From Thermoleophilia bacterium (GTDB taxonomy: Bacteria > Actinomycetota > Thermoleophilia > Miltoncostaeales > Miltoncostaeaceae), in the NCBI GenBank assembly GCA_009694365.1, contig SHVE01000003.1, forward strand, positions 62,001 through 126,000: a DNA stretch of 64,000 nt, given 5' to 3'. The notes beneath the pieces were generated by a model. The model was not told the DNA's origin. It made no database searches and saw nothing but the letters and a program-made list of their open reading frames with translations. Each line of letters begins with the position of its first letter. Positions within the stretch are counted from its first letter, which is position 1. Shown here piece after piece: positions 17,798-24,714 of this stretch. The translations under genes were made by a program, and so were the position numbers.

Positions 17798-18361
17798 TCA
17801 GGTGATGATGACCACGTGCTCGGTGAGTGCCCCGTGTGCCCCGAGCGTCGAGATCTTCTCGATGTCGCTACTGCGGCTGGGGCCGGACACCAGGCTTACA
17901 GCCGATGGCACCGGGCGCCCCGCCGCGAAGGTACGGGCGAGGGCCTCACCGAGGGTGTCGACGATACGGTCGGCCGGCAGCAATGCCACGTGGTGGCGGC
18001 TGGTGACGTCGATCCCACGGCCGTGGTCGGCCGATGCCTCGAGCACGATCGTTCCCCGTTCGGCCACCGCTAGGGTGGGGACGGTGACCCCGCACACGTC
18101 CTCGGGGCCCTCGAGCCCGAGGGTCTCACGTCGGCCGAGGCCCGTGGGCCACATGACCACCTGGATGCCCGCGGTGCGCAGGGCGTCGCCCAGCCCGATG
18201 GCATCTACCACGCCGTCGCGCGGCAGCACAGCCCGTACCACGCCGTGGTCGGCCATCCACACCGCGGCGGCCCGGGCGGCATCGGCAGCGGTCACCACCT
18301 GCGCCGACGCCTTTCGCCGGACGAGGGCGGCCACCATCTCGTCCACCAACGGGGTACTCAC
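17798..18361 (-). CDS. lutC: LutC-type LUD-domain protein (lactate utilization)
   Basis: Third subunit of the iron-sulfur L-lactate oxidation complex LutABC, which converts lactate to pyruvate. The single LUD domain shows GTIVLEASADHGRG (about residues 105-118), HHVALLPADRIVDTLGEAL and the C-terminal VSLVSGPSRSSDIEKISTLGAHG (about 157-179), typical of LutC/YkgG. GTG 18361 overlaps the lutB stop as GTGA; GTG 18376 is a longer alternative. It is the last gene of the operon and is convergent with smpB. Confidence 0.92.
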   Translation of the reverse strand: MSTPLVDEMVAALVRRKASAQVVTAADAARAAAVWMADHGVVRAVLPRDGVVDAIGLGDALRTAGIQVVMWPTGLGRRETLGLEGPEDVCGVTVPTLAVAERGTIVLEASADHGRGIDVTSRHHVALLPADRIVDTLGEALARTFAAGRPVPSAVSLVSGPSRSSDIEKISTLGAHGALTEHVVIIT

Positions 18362-19770
18362 TGGCGGGGTGGCCACGCGGTGGGGAGATCACGCACGAGG
18401 GTCCAGTTGCGCCCCGGCCCCGGCAGGTGCGTGACCCAGCCGTTACGCCCGCGGACGCGGAGCAACAGCCGGAGGCCGAGCACGGATGCCCGATAGGTGA
18501 TCGGTCTACGCCACAGGTGGCTCCACGCACGAAACGCCATGCGTGATACCCGGGTGGCCGGTGACCGCGACCGGGCGCGGGCCTTGATGAGCAGGTCGGG
18601 CAGGGGGATGCCCACGGGGCAGATGTCGCCGCAGGCTCCGCACAGCGACGACATGAAGGGCATGTCGCGCGAGGCGGGGGAGGAGGGGGACTCCAGCAGT
18701 GGAGTGATGATCGCGCCGATGGGTCCGGAGTACGGCGATCCGTAGGCCTGCCCACCCACCGTCTTCCACATCGGGCACGAGTACAGGCAGGCTCCGCAGC
18801 GGATGCACGAGAGGACCTCCTCGAACTCCGTGCCGCGCAGGGCCGCCCGACCGCCGTCCACGATCACTAGGTGGAACTCCTCGGGGCCGTCCGACTCACC
18901 GTCGCGGCGCGGCCCCGTGATGAGGTTCACGTAGTTAGCGGCGTCCTGGCCGATGGCAGCCATGGGCAGCACTTGCAGGATGTGTGCGGCCTCGTCCCAG
19001 TCGGCCACTACACGCTCCATGCCCATGACGGCCACGTGGATACGCGGCTGCGACGTGACCAACCGGGCATTCCCCTCGTTCTCCACGATGCACACGGTTC
19101 CCGTGGACGCCACGCCGATGTTGACGCCCGAGATCCCGATCTCCGCCTGGGCGAACTTCTCGCGCAGCCGCACCCGTGCGTGCGCCACTAGGCCCTCCCG
19201 GTCGGTGGGCACGTCGTCCGTCCCAGCCTCCGCGCGGAAGAGGGCGGCCACCTGGTCCCGGCTCAGGTGAACCGCCGGGGCAATGATGTGCGACGGGTGC
19301 CCGCCGCCCAGTTGCACGATCCACTCGCCGAGGTCGGTCTCCACCACCTCGAGGCCAGCCTCCTCAAGCGCCTCGTTCAGCTTGATCTCCTCGGTGGCCA
19401 TCGACTTGCTCTTGGCCACCATCCGTGCTCCCCGGGATCGGGCGAGGTCGGTGATGTACCGGCATGCCTCGGTCGCATCCGCCGCACGCACCACCGTTCC
19501 GCCGTTGGCGATCACGTTCGACTGCATCTCGCTGAGTAGCGCGGGGAGGTTGCGGATATTCGACCGGCGGATGTCCCGGGCCCGCGCACGCATGTCGTCG
19601 AGCCCGTGGTCGCGGCGCATCTTTTCGTAGCTCGTGCCCCAACTCTCGGCGGCCACGGCCAGGTTCTCCTTCAGACCGGGCTCGCGCATGGCTGCCACGG
19701 TGCGCTCTCGGAGCGTCGTGGTGACATCTGCGTAGGCAACGCCAGTGTGCCGCCGCCGCCGGGTGCTCAT
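18358..19770 (-). CDS. lutB: LutB-type iron-sulfur protein of lactate oxidation complex
   Basis: LUD domain plus bacterial ferredoxin-type 4Fe-4S domain that handles electrons in lactate oxidation. The LUD part has SKSMATEEIKLNEALE (about residues 115-130), GGHPSHIIAPA and GISGVNIGVASTGTVCIVEN. The clusters are in CIRCGACLYSCP (about 320-331) and CGACGDICPVGIPLPDLL (about 374-391). 470 residues is typical. ATG 19770 overlaps the stop of the small ORF upstream as ATGA. Its first about 40 codons are partly duplicated in that ORF. Confidence 0.95.
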   Translation of the reverse strand: MSTRRRRHTGVAYADVTTTLRERTVAAMREPGLKENLAVAAESWGTSYEKMRRDHGLDDMRARARDIRRSNIRNLPALLSEMQSNVIANGGTVVRAADATEACRYITDLARSRGARMVAKSKSMATEEIKLNEALEEAGLEVVETDLGEWIVQLGGGHPSHIIAPAVHLSRDQVAALFRAEAGTDDVPTDREGLVAHARVRLREKFAQAEIGISGVNIGVASTGTVCIVENEGNARLVTSQPRIHVAVMGMERVVADWDEAAHILQVLPMAAIGQDAANYVNLITGPRRDGESDGPEEFHLVIVDGGRAALRGTEFEEVLSCIRCGACLYSCPMWKTVGGQAYGSPYSGPIGAIITPLLESPSSPASRDMPFMSSLCGACGDICPVGIPLPDLLIKARARSRSPATRVSRMAFRAWSHLWRRPITYRASVLGLRLLLRVRGRNGWVTHLPGPGRNWTLVRDLPTAWPPRQ

Positions 19771-19916
19771 ACGCCTGACCCCTCTGTGATCGCGGCCGCC
19801 ACTGGTCGATTTCCCTCGGGTCCCGGATCGGCGATGGCCGCGACCGTGCGCTCCCGGAGTGTCGCGATGGCATCCGCGTACGTGACGCCGGTGGGCTGCC
19901 GCTGCCGGGTGCTCAC
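19767..19916 (-). CDS. 49-aa ORF: partial duplication of the lutB N-terminus
   Basis: Encodes VSTRQRQPTGVTYADAIATL and onward to ITEGSGV. Its first about 30 residues align with the lutB start (MSTRRRRHTGVAYADVTTTL), sharing TGVxYAD, TLRERTVAA and a following DPG/EPG. It then departs from lutB and stops. It begins with GTG overlapping the lutA stop (GTGA), and its own stop overlaps the lutB ATG (ATGA). It therefore keeps translational coupling from lutA to lutB while encoding only a fragment. Most simply it is the relic of a tandem duplication of the lutB 5' end, retained because it relays ribosomes. Whether the peptide has a function is unknown. Confidence 0.6.
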   Translation of the reverse strand: MSTRQRQPTGVTYADAIATLRERTVAAIADPGPEGNRPVAAAITEGSGV

Positions 19917-20620
19917 GAGCCCAGCACCTCGGCGATGTGGCGTACACGGATGGGGATCCCCTCCCGGTGGGCACGTCCCGCGATGTGCATGAGGCATCCG
20001 AGATCGCACGACACCACCTCGCGTGCGCCGGAATCGGCCGCGGCGCGGGCCTTCTCCTCCCCGAGGCGCCCGGAGAGTTCCGGGAACGTCACAGCGAACA
20101 TCCCACCGAATCCGCAGCACTGGTCGGTGTCGTCCATCTCGCGGATTTCACACCCCGGCACCTTGGCCAGCATCTCCCGTGGGCTGTCACGGTCATCCAA
20201 CGTGCGGAGCATGTGGCATGAGTCGTGCAGGGTGACGGACCCACACGGCCGCGACTGCGGGTCGAGGTTGTGCGTCGCGAGGAACCTCGTGAACTCGATG
20301 GTCCGCGACGCGAGGCCGATGGCGGCCTCCTCGTCTGGCTCCCCCTTGAACAGATCGGGGTAGGAGTGGATGACCATGGCGGCACACGACCCGCTCGGTA
20401 CTACCACGGGCTCCGTGCCCGCGAACACCGCGATGGTGTGGCGCGCCACGGCCCGCGCCTGATCGGGCGCGCCCGAGTTCCACGCGGGCTGCGAGCAACA
20501 CGTCTGCCCGCGCGGAATCCTCACCTCAACCCCCGCGCGCGTGAGGGCGGCCTTCGTGGCCTTCCACACCGAGGGTGCCACGGCATCCGACAGGCACGTA
20601 CGCATGAGCAGAACCCGCAT
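19913..20620 (-). CDS. lutA: LutA-type (Fe-S)-binding protein (lactate utilization, CCG domain)
   Basis: First subunit of LutABC. It contains two cysteine-rich CCG domains: RGQTCCSQPAWNSG (about residues 39-52) and LHDSCHMLR ... DQCCGFGGMFAV (about 132 and 167), plus a conserved SCDLGCLMHI near 206, as in GlpC/LutA heterodisulfide-reductase-like proteins. 235 residues is normal. ATG 20620 is supported by TACACT eight bases upstream. It is transcribed away from tmRNA. Confidence 0.94.
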   Translation of the reverse strand: MRVLLMRTCLSDAVAPSVWKATKAALTRAGVEVRIPRGQTCCSQPAWNSGAPDQARAVARHTIAVFAGTEPVVVPSGSCAAMVIHSYPDLFKGEPDEEAAIGLASRTIEFTRFLATHNLDPQSRPCGSVTLHDSCHMLRTLDDRDSPREMLAKVPGCEIREMDDTDQCCGFGGMFAVTFPELSGRLGEEKARAAADSGAREVVSCDLGCLMHIAGRAHREGIPIRVRHIAEVLGS

Positions 20621-20628
20621 CGCCCCGC

Positions 20629-20634
20629 AGTGTA
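20629..20634 (-). promoter_or_regulatory. Putative -10 (TACACT) of the lutABC operon
   Basis: On the minus strand TACACT is followed by eight bases and the lutA ATG. No Shine-Dalgarno separates them, so the operon head is predicted to be near-leaderless. No LutR-like regulator gene is adjacent. Confidence 0.5.
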
Positions 20635-20863
20635 CGAGGGTCCCCGGTTGGCACCTGAGCAACGCGAACCGCACCGCCCACCGCGGTGCCCGGGGACGTC
20701 GCCCCCATCGTCCGAGTGCGACGGCGAACGCACCCCGTCTCGTCCTTCACCACGTTCCCGTCAATGCGGTGCGTGAGGTACGCGTGACGCCGGGCCACGG
20801 TCACCGTCCGCACCGACCGACCCCCCTCACCCACGGTGGGAAGGGGAGCGCACCGACCGGTGC

Positions 20864-20869
20864 TACCCT
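20864..20869 (+). promoter_or_regulatory. Putative -10 (TACCCT) of ssrA
   Basis: TACCCT lies 21 nt before the first base of the mature tmRNA acceptor stem, leaving a short 5' leader for RNase P removal. Confidence 0.4.
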
Positions 20870-20890
20870 CACAGGAGCAGGAACCTTCAC

Positions 20891-21257
20891 GGGCCCGAAC
20901 CAGTTTCGACGGGGTGGAGAAGGATTGGTAAGCGAGCCGCGGACCCGGAGGACCGCGTTACAAACCGGGAACAAATGTAGCTGCGGATTCTCGTCAGCTC
21001 GCTCTCGCCGCCTAGTACGCGGTATTGAGAGTCGTCGGCCCTCCCTTCGGATCACGAGGGGGATTACCGGCGTCGCAAAGTGATCCTGGCCCCGAGGCAG
21101 TGCTTCTCGGTCAAGGGGTGAGATTTCAGGAGAGGCTGGCGGTGGACTGATTTGCCGACGATGGCACTCACCGCGAGACACACATCATCGGCTGCGCTCG
21201 GAGAAACCCATCTGGAAACGCCTTCGGACGCCGGGGCAGTGCCGGCCGGGTCCATCA
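20891..21257 (+). ncRNA. ssrA: Transfer-messenger RNA (tmRNA, ssrA)
   Basis: One-piece tmRNA. The 5' end GGGCCCG (20891-20897) is followed by the conserved AGTTTCGACGGGG. The tag reading frame is at 20980-21015: (A)ADSRQLALAA then TAG, ending in the proteolysis signal ALAA; the resume codon is GCT 20980 or GCG 20983. The 3' end aligns with E. coli tmRNA at TTCGGACG (21223-21230), then a 5-bp T stem GCCGG/CCGGC (21230-21234, 21242-21246) and acceptor strand CGGGTCC (21247-21253), which pairs fully with the 5' end with one G-U. Length about 367 nt is normal. Two oddities: the 7-nt T loop reads GGCAGTG instead of TTCRANN, and the end reads ATCA, so CCA is not encoded. Boundaries are set by pairing and may shift slightly. 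Confidence 0.92.
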
Positions 21258-21259
21258 AG

Positions 21260-21291
21260 GTCTCGTCTGCGGAGAGTTCGGCAGGCGAGAC
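21260..21291 (+). other. 11-bp hairpin just after tmRNA 3' end
   Basis: GTCTCGTCTGC (21260-21270) pairs with GCAGGCGAGAC (21281-21291), one G-U pair, around a 10-nt loop. It begins three bases after the tmRNA end and may guide 3' processing or be a first termination step. Confidence 0.5.
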
Positions 21292-21313
21292 ACGCGAAGG
21301 ACATACGTAGGAC

Positions 21314-21349
21314 CTGAGGGAGCCGACTGGGGCTCCCTCAGTCGTTTTC
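21314..21349 (+). terminator. Rho-independent terminator of ssrA
   Basis: CTGAGGGAGCC (21314-21324) pairs perfectly with GGCTCCCTCAG (21331-21341), a 6-nt loop, followed by TCGTTTTCG. This is the clearest intrinsic terminator in the window. Confidence 0.85.
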
Positions 21350-21455
21350 GCGCCGAGTGCGCCCGGATCCCGCATGGTGGGCCGGGATCGGTCGTGTGAG
21401 GGGCCCTGGTGGCTCAACTCCCAGCGGCCCTGGAGGTTATCCGGGACGGCCTTCT

Positions 21456-21507
21456 GCCCGGGTCACGTCGCTGTGTCTTGCACCACGTGTAGCGACGTGA
21501 CCCGGGC
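21456..21507. repeat. Perfect 17-bp inverted repeat with 18-nt spacer
   Basis: GCCCGGGTCACGTCGCT (21456-21472) is exactly inverted at 21491-21507. The spacer is GTGTCTTGCACCACGTGT. It lies between the tmRNA terminator and the toxin-antitoxin-like operon, with no gene covering it and no U-tract after it. It could be a bidirectional terminator, a protein-binding site or a remnant of an inserted element; tmRNA 3' ends are common integration sites, but no integrase is present. Confidence 0.7.
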
Positions 21508-21531
21508 CGACACGCCCCTTGAAACCCCCAT

Positions 21532-21553
21532 CCTCAATGCTCATTGAGGTTTT
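21532..21553 (+). terminator. Short hairpin followed by TTTT
   Basis: CCTCAATG (21532-21539) and CATTGAGG (21542-21549) form a tight stem followed by TTTT. It could end transcription from the left. It lies about 100 nt downstream of the stop of the minus-strand operon. Confidence 0.5.
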
Positions 21554-21652
21554 CGGGCTTTCCGTGCAGCTACCAACTGCGGAACTCCAGGTTCTCACGT
21601 CGGGGCTGACGACGGCCGTCTGAGGAATCTGACGGAGCCACTTGCGGATCCC

Positions 21653-22105
21653 TCAGGTGCCCGTTCCCCCGAGGTCATCGCGTGCGACGCGCTCGATCCG
21701 GATCAGGATGGCAGCCGACGGGGTGACCTTGCCGGTGGCGTAGGTGCTCAGACGGGATGCCGAGGTTCCGGCGGCCGACGCGAGAGTCGCTTGGGAGACC
21801 CCCGACTGTTCGATGGCCGCACGCACACGGCGCGCCGCCTCATCACGGTCGGCACGGTCGGCACTCTCGCGTGCCCGCCGGATAGCGAGGTCGAACAGGC
21901 GCGTCACCCCCGACGACGGCGCGTATCCGGTGTAGTCCTCGATCTGGCGCGCCACATCGCCCCACGGATGCGCGGCGACCTCACGAAGGAGCGGCCGCCA
22001 GTCACCGACCAGACCGCGCTCGAGGGTGATCACGATCGCCTCGAACGGCCAGGTGCGTACGTCGTCGGTGGGAGATGCATCGACGTTGCGAAACCGAACG
22101 CTCAT
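21653..22105 (-). CDS. Helix-turn-helix (XRE-like) protein, putative antitoxin/repressor
   Basis: 150 residues. The C-terminal third is a lambda-repressor-like HTH: AAIEQSGVSQATLASAAGTS (about residues 96-115) followed by ASRLSTYATGKVTPSAAILIRIERVA, the classic helix 2-turn-recognition helix pattern. The N-terminal two-thirds (about 1-90, with WPFEAIVITLERGLVGDWRP) is an unrecognised helical region rich in Trp/Asp. ATG 22105 overlaps the upstream stop (ATGA). Being last in an operon with a nucleotidyltransferase-fold gene and a small ORF, and with a palindromic operator at the operon start, it is inferred to be the autoregulating antitoxin. It could instead regulate a non-toxic operon. Confidence 0.75.
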   Translation of the reverse strand: MSVRFRNVDASPTDDVRTWPFEAIVITLERGLVGDWRPLLREVAAHPWGDVARQIEDYTGYAPSSGVTRLFDLAIRRARESADRADRDEAARRVRAAIEQSGVSQATLASAAGTSASRLSTYATGKVTPSAAILIRIERVARDDLGGTGT

Positions 22106-22269
22106 GAGTCCCCGTCGGTGAGGGCCAGCGCGATGTCGCCGCATGCCGAGACGACGTCATCCCAGTGGTGCCAACGGGGATCGAGTCCGCGATATCGGGG
22201 GAGCTGGCGGATGACACGCGTGTCGCGGGGCTCCGGACTTGCGAGCCGCAGAATGAGGGACGTGAGCAC
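22102..22269 (-). CDS. 55-aa hypothetical protein between toxin-like and HTH genes
   Basis: Starts at GTG 22269, ten bases after the nucleotidyltransferase stop, and ends in an ATGA overlap with the HTH gene. The sequence begins VLTSLILRLASPEPRDTRV and contains a Trp/His-rich stretch (DPRWHHWDDVVSACGD, about residues 30-45). No family is recognised. Tight coupling on both sides argues it is translated. It might be a separate small antitoxin domain or an adaptor. Confidence 0.55.
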   Translation of the reverse strand: MLTSLILRLASPEPRDTRVIRQLPRYRGLDPRWHHWDDVVSACGDIALALTDGDS

Positions 22270-22278
22270 GGAGTCAGC

Positions 22279-22812
22279 CTATCCCGAGCGGTCGCGGTAA
22301 AAGGTATCGATCCCGCGCAGCGTGGTTGCCGCGTGGTCGATGCCGACATGGTCGGTGAGGTCGACGACATCCAGGTAGTCGCGCACGACGTTGCGCTGAA
22401 CCACCAGAAAAGCCTTCACGCGCAGGGTCTCGGCGGCGGTCGGGGCGATGACCATCTGTCCGCCCTCGAGCGTCACCTCGCATGTCTCAAGTGGGCGCGT
22501 ACGACGCATCTGCCGCAGACCCGCATCGATTCCCCCGAGGGACCCCATGATCGTCATGGGCGGAGACGACGCCCGGACGGACGTCGCCCAGCCCTCCATG
22601 GCCTCGACGGCATCGAGCATTTGCTCATAGCGGCGGGCGAGATCCGGAAGCATGTGGTCGTGATCGAAGGAATCACGATGGCCGGCGTCCAGGGCAGCAG
22701 CGGCGCCACCGACGAGAACGGCATCCGGCACGGCCTCCTGCAGCCGGGATGTGGACGCCAAGACGGCCGTCAAGAGATCGCTCCGCGGCGTGTTGGACCT
22801 CCGAGGCGTCAT
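22279..22812 (-). CDS. Nucleotidyltransferase-fold protein (AbiEii-like), putative toxin
   Basis: 177 residues. The motif VLVGGAAAALDAGHRDSFDHDHMLPD (split: VLVGGAAAALDAGHR about 32-46, then SFDHDHML) resembles the GG/GS...D-x-D pocket of minimal nucleotidyltransferases such as AbiEii, which transfer nucleotides to tRNA or other targets. The rest is helical, with KAFLVVQRNVVRDYLDVVDL (about 133-152), typical of the C-terminal part of this superfamily. Identification as a toxin is inference from fold and from the linked HTH gene. ATG 22812 is six bases from TATTAT. Confidence 0.6.
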   Translation of the reverse strand: MTPRRSNTPRSDLLTAVLASTSRLQEAVPDAVLVGGAAAALDAGHRDSFDHDHMLPDLARRYEQMLDAVEAMEGWATSVRASSPPMTIMGSLGGIDAGLRQMRRTRPLETCEVTLEGGQMVIAPTAAETLRVKAFLVVQRNVVRDYLDVVDLTDHVGIDHAATTLRGIDTFYRDRSG

Positions 22813-22814
22813 AG

Positions 22815-22829
22815 ACTGATAATATCAGT
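22815..22829. promoter_or_regulatory. Operator palindrome overlapping the -10 of the toxin-antitoxin-like operon
   Basis: ACTGATA-A-TATCAGT is a perfect 7+1+7 palindrome, AT-rich in a GC-rich region. Read on the minus strand it contains TATTAT (22824-22819) exactly six bases before the ATG at 22812. A protein bound here would block the promoter; the HTH protein of the same operon is the obvious candidate (inference). Confidence 0.7.
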
Positions 22830-23136
22830 TTAGATAACGCTTGCCCAACGAATCCGTTGGCGGGGACGGGTGTCTGGACAGTGATCTGGCACGGGGCCGT
22901 GTGGACGACCCCGGTAACCGGCGAGTACATGCGGCGTGGGAGCCGCAGACCGGTCGTGTTGACGGATTCCCTCGCGAGGGGCAAGTGATGCGTCCGTGGT
23001 GTCGCGTAAATCGTCCCTACTTCGGCGTCGCAGCCCCGCGTGATGTGGGAATACCCCCGAGCCGTGACAGCATCATGGAGCCCTCGACCATGAGCGTGGA
23101 TGTCCGCGCTCCTTTCGACGCGGGCGAGGAGCGAGG
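22830..23136. other. Intergenic region before desaturase
   Basis: About 300 bases between the divergent operon promoter and the desaturase gene. No gene or RNA was recognised. GAGCGAGG just before ATG 23137 is a plausible ribosome-binding site. Confidence 0.4.
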
Positions 23137-24252
23137 ATGAGTAGCGGTGTGAGGATTGCGACCCTGCGTCTGTTTCGGGGTGGGGGCGACTTCCAGCATG
23201 ACCTCAAGGCCATGGTGGCGGAGTGCATTACCGATTCCGTTCATCGGAACGGCCGGGTACGCTTCTACTCGAAGGCCGTGTTCATGGTCATCTGGTGGGC
23301 CGCGTCGTGGGGGTTCCTCATGTTCGTGTCGGCCACCTGGTGGCAGACACTCCTCGGGTGCCTGTCCCTGGCGTTCGCGATGGGCGGCATCGGCTTCGGC
23401 ATCCAGCACGACGCCAACCATGGGGCGCTCGGCCGCCGGGCCCGATGGATGGGGTTCTCGCTCGACGTCATCGGGTCGTCGTCGTTCCTGTGGCGTGAGC
23501 GCCACAACCACGCGCACCACACGTACACCAACGTGGTGGACAAGGACGGCGACATCGATCAGCTCCCGTTCGCGCGCTTCGCACCCGATCAGAAGTTGCA
23601 CGCGTTCCACCGCTTCCAGCACATCTACATGTTCGCGCTGTATGGCGCGTATGCACCGAAGGCCATCTTCTGGGGCGATTTCAACGCCATCTACCGCGGG
23701 CCGAAGTGCATGGTCCCGGTCAAGCGTCCGCGTGGCACAGACCTCGTGCAGTTCATCGCGGGGAAAGCGGCGGCCTTCTCCTGGCTGCTGGTCATCCCCA
23801 TGTTCTTCCATCCGTGGTGGCAGGTACTCATCGCTACGTTCGTGACGCTCTGGATTCTCGGCATCGTTCTCGCCATCGTGTTCCAACTGGCGCACTGTGT
23901 GGAAGAGGCCGAGTTCACGTCGGAGGAGCGGCTCATTCAGGGGTCGTTGGATGATGGGCCCCGCGAGTGGACCCGCCACCAAGTGGAGAGCACGGTCGAC
24001 TTCGGGCGGCGGTCCCGTGTCCTCAACTGGTACCTCGGCGGCCTCAACTTCCAGATCGAGCACCACCTCCTGCCCCAGGTGTGTCATGTGCACTACCGCA
24101 TGCTCTCGCCGCACTTCGAGGAGCTGTGCGCGACGCACGGGTTCCGCTATACGGCCCACCCCACGCTGTTCTCGGCGCTCAAATCCCACTCTCGCTGGCT
24201 CAAGCGCATGGGCCAGCCGGGTGCGGAGTACATGGGTGCGACAACGCTCTGA
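23137..24252 (+). CDS. Membrane fatty-acid desaturase, type 1 (front-end/linoleoyl-CoA desaturase-like)
   Basis: Di-iron membrane enzyme that introduces a double bond into an acyl chain. The three histidine boxes are intact: HDANHG (about residues 91-96), HNHAHH (about 126-131) and QIEHH (about 307-311). The glutamine-headed third box is typical of front-end desaturases and DesA3-like enzymes. Four or so membrane spans flank them (for example FMVIWWAASWGFLMFVSATW and AIVFQL region). No cytochrome b5 domain is fused, so an external electron donor is needed. 371 residues is normal. It stands alone, convergent with the glutaredoxin gene. Confidence 0.93.
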   Translation: MSSGVRIATLRLFRGGGDFQHDLKAMVAECITDSVHRNGRVRFYSKAVFMVIWWAASWGFLMFVSATWWQTLLGCLSLAFAMGGIGFGIQHDANHGALGRRARWMGFSLDVIGSSSFLWRERHNHAHHTYTNVVDKDGDIDQLPFARFAPDQKLHAFHRFQHIYMFALYGAYAPKAIFWGDFNAIYRGPKCMVPVKRPRGTDLVQFIAGKAAAFSWLLVIPMFFHPWWQVLIATFVTLWILGIVLAIVFQLAHCVEEAEFTSEERLIQGSLDDGPREWTRHQVESTVDFGRRSRVLNWYLGGLNFQIEHHLLPQVCHVHYRMLSPHFEELCATHGFRYTAHPTLFSALKSHSRWLKRMGQPGAEYMGATTL

Positions 24253-24446
24253 GGCCGGGCCCGGTGGGTTCCACCGGGAGATTTCGTCCCTGCTGCAGGC
24301 GGCTCCGGGATGACCGTGCCGAGCGCCGTCGTGGGCGTCGTGGCGAATCCCACCGCTCCCACGGGGTCGCTCACCGGGTCGGAGAACGGTCGACCCCTCG
24401 CCGTGGGACCCACTGTGAGGGGGTCGGTCCTGGAGTCGGTGGCGGG

Positions 24447-24704
24447 TTAGGCCGTGCGGCGGGCGAGTTCGCCCGACCGGTCAATCGCGCGCAGCGAGTC
24501 GAACCCGCCGATGCGCTCACCGTCGATGACGATCTGGGGGAACCTGCGCCCGCCGCCACTGACCTGCTCCAGGCGGTCGCGGGATCCCTTCGAGAGCAGG
24601 TTGATGCTGATGTCCTCGTAGGCGATGCCGCGCTGTCGAAGCAGTCGCTTGGCCCCGACGCAGTAGATGCAGAAGGGGGAGGAGTAGACGGTGACCTGTG
24701 CCAC
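24447..24704 (-). CDS. Glutaredoxin
   Basis: Small thioredoxin-fold disulfide oxidoreductase with active site SPFCIYCVGAK (Cys12 and Cys15), a TVP-like FPQIVIDGERIGGFDSL loop (about 55-71) and 85 residues, all as in class I glutaredoxins (GrxC). GTG 24704 starts ten bases after the stop of the upstream RNA methyltransferase gene, forming a two-gene operon. The middle of the active site is CIYC; the second residue is Ile rather than the usual Pro. Confidence 0.93.
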   Translation of the reverse strand: MAQVTVYSSPFCIYCVGAKRLLRQRGIAYEDISINLLSKGSRDRLEQVSGGGRRFPQIVIDGERIGGFDSLRAIDRSGELARRTA

Positions 24705-24714
24705 GGGATGGACT

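Noticed and set aside
21456..21507. Terminal inverted repeats of an insertion sequence
   Set aside because: The arms are only 18 nt apart and enclose no transposase; no target duplication was seen.
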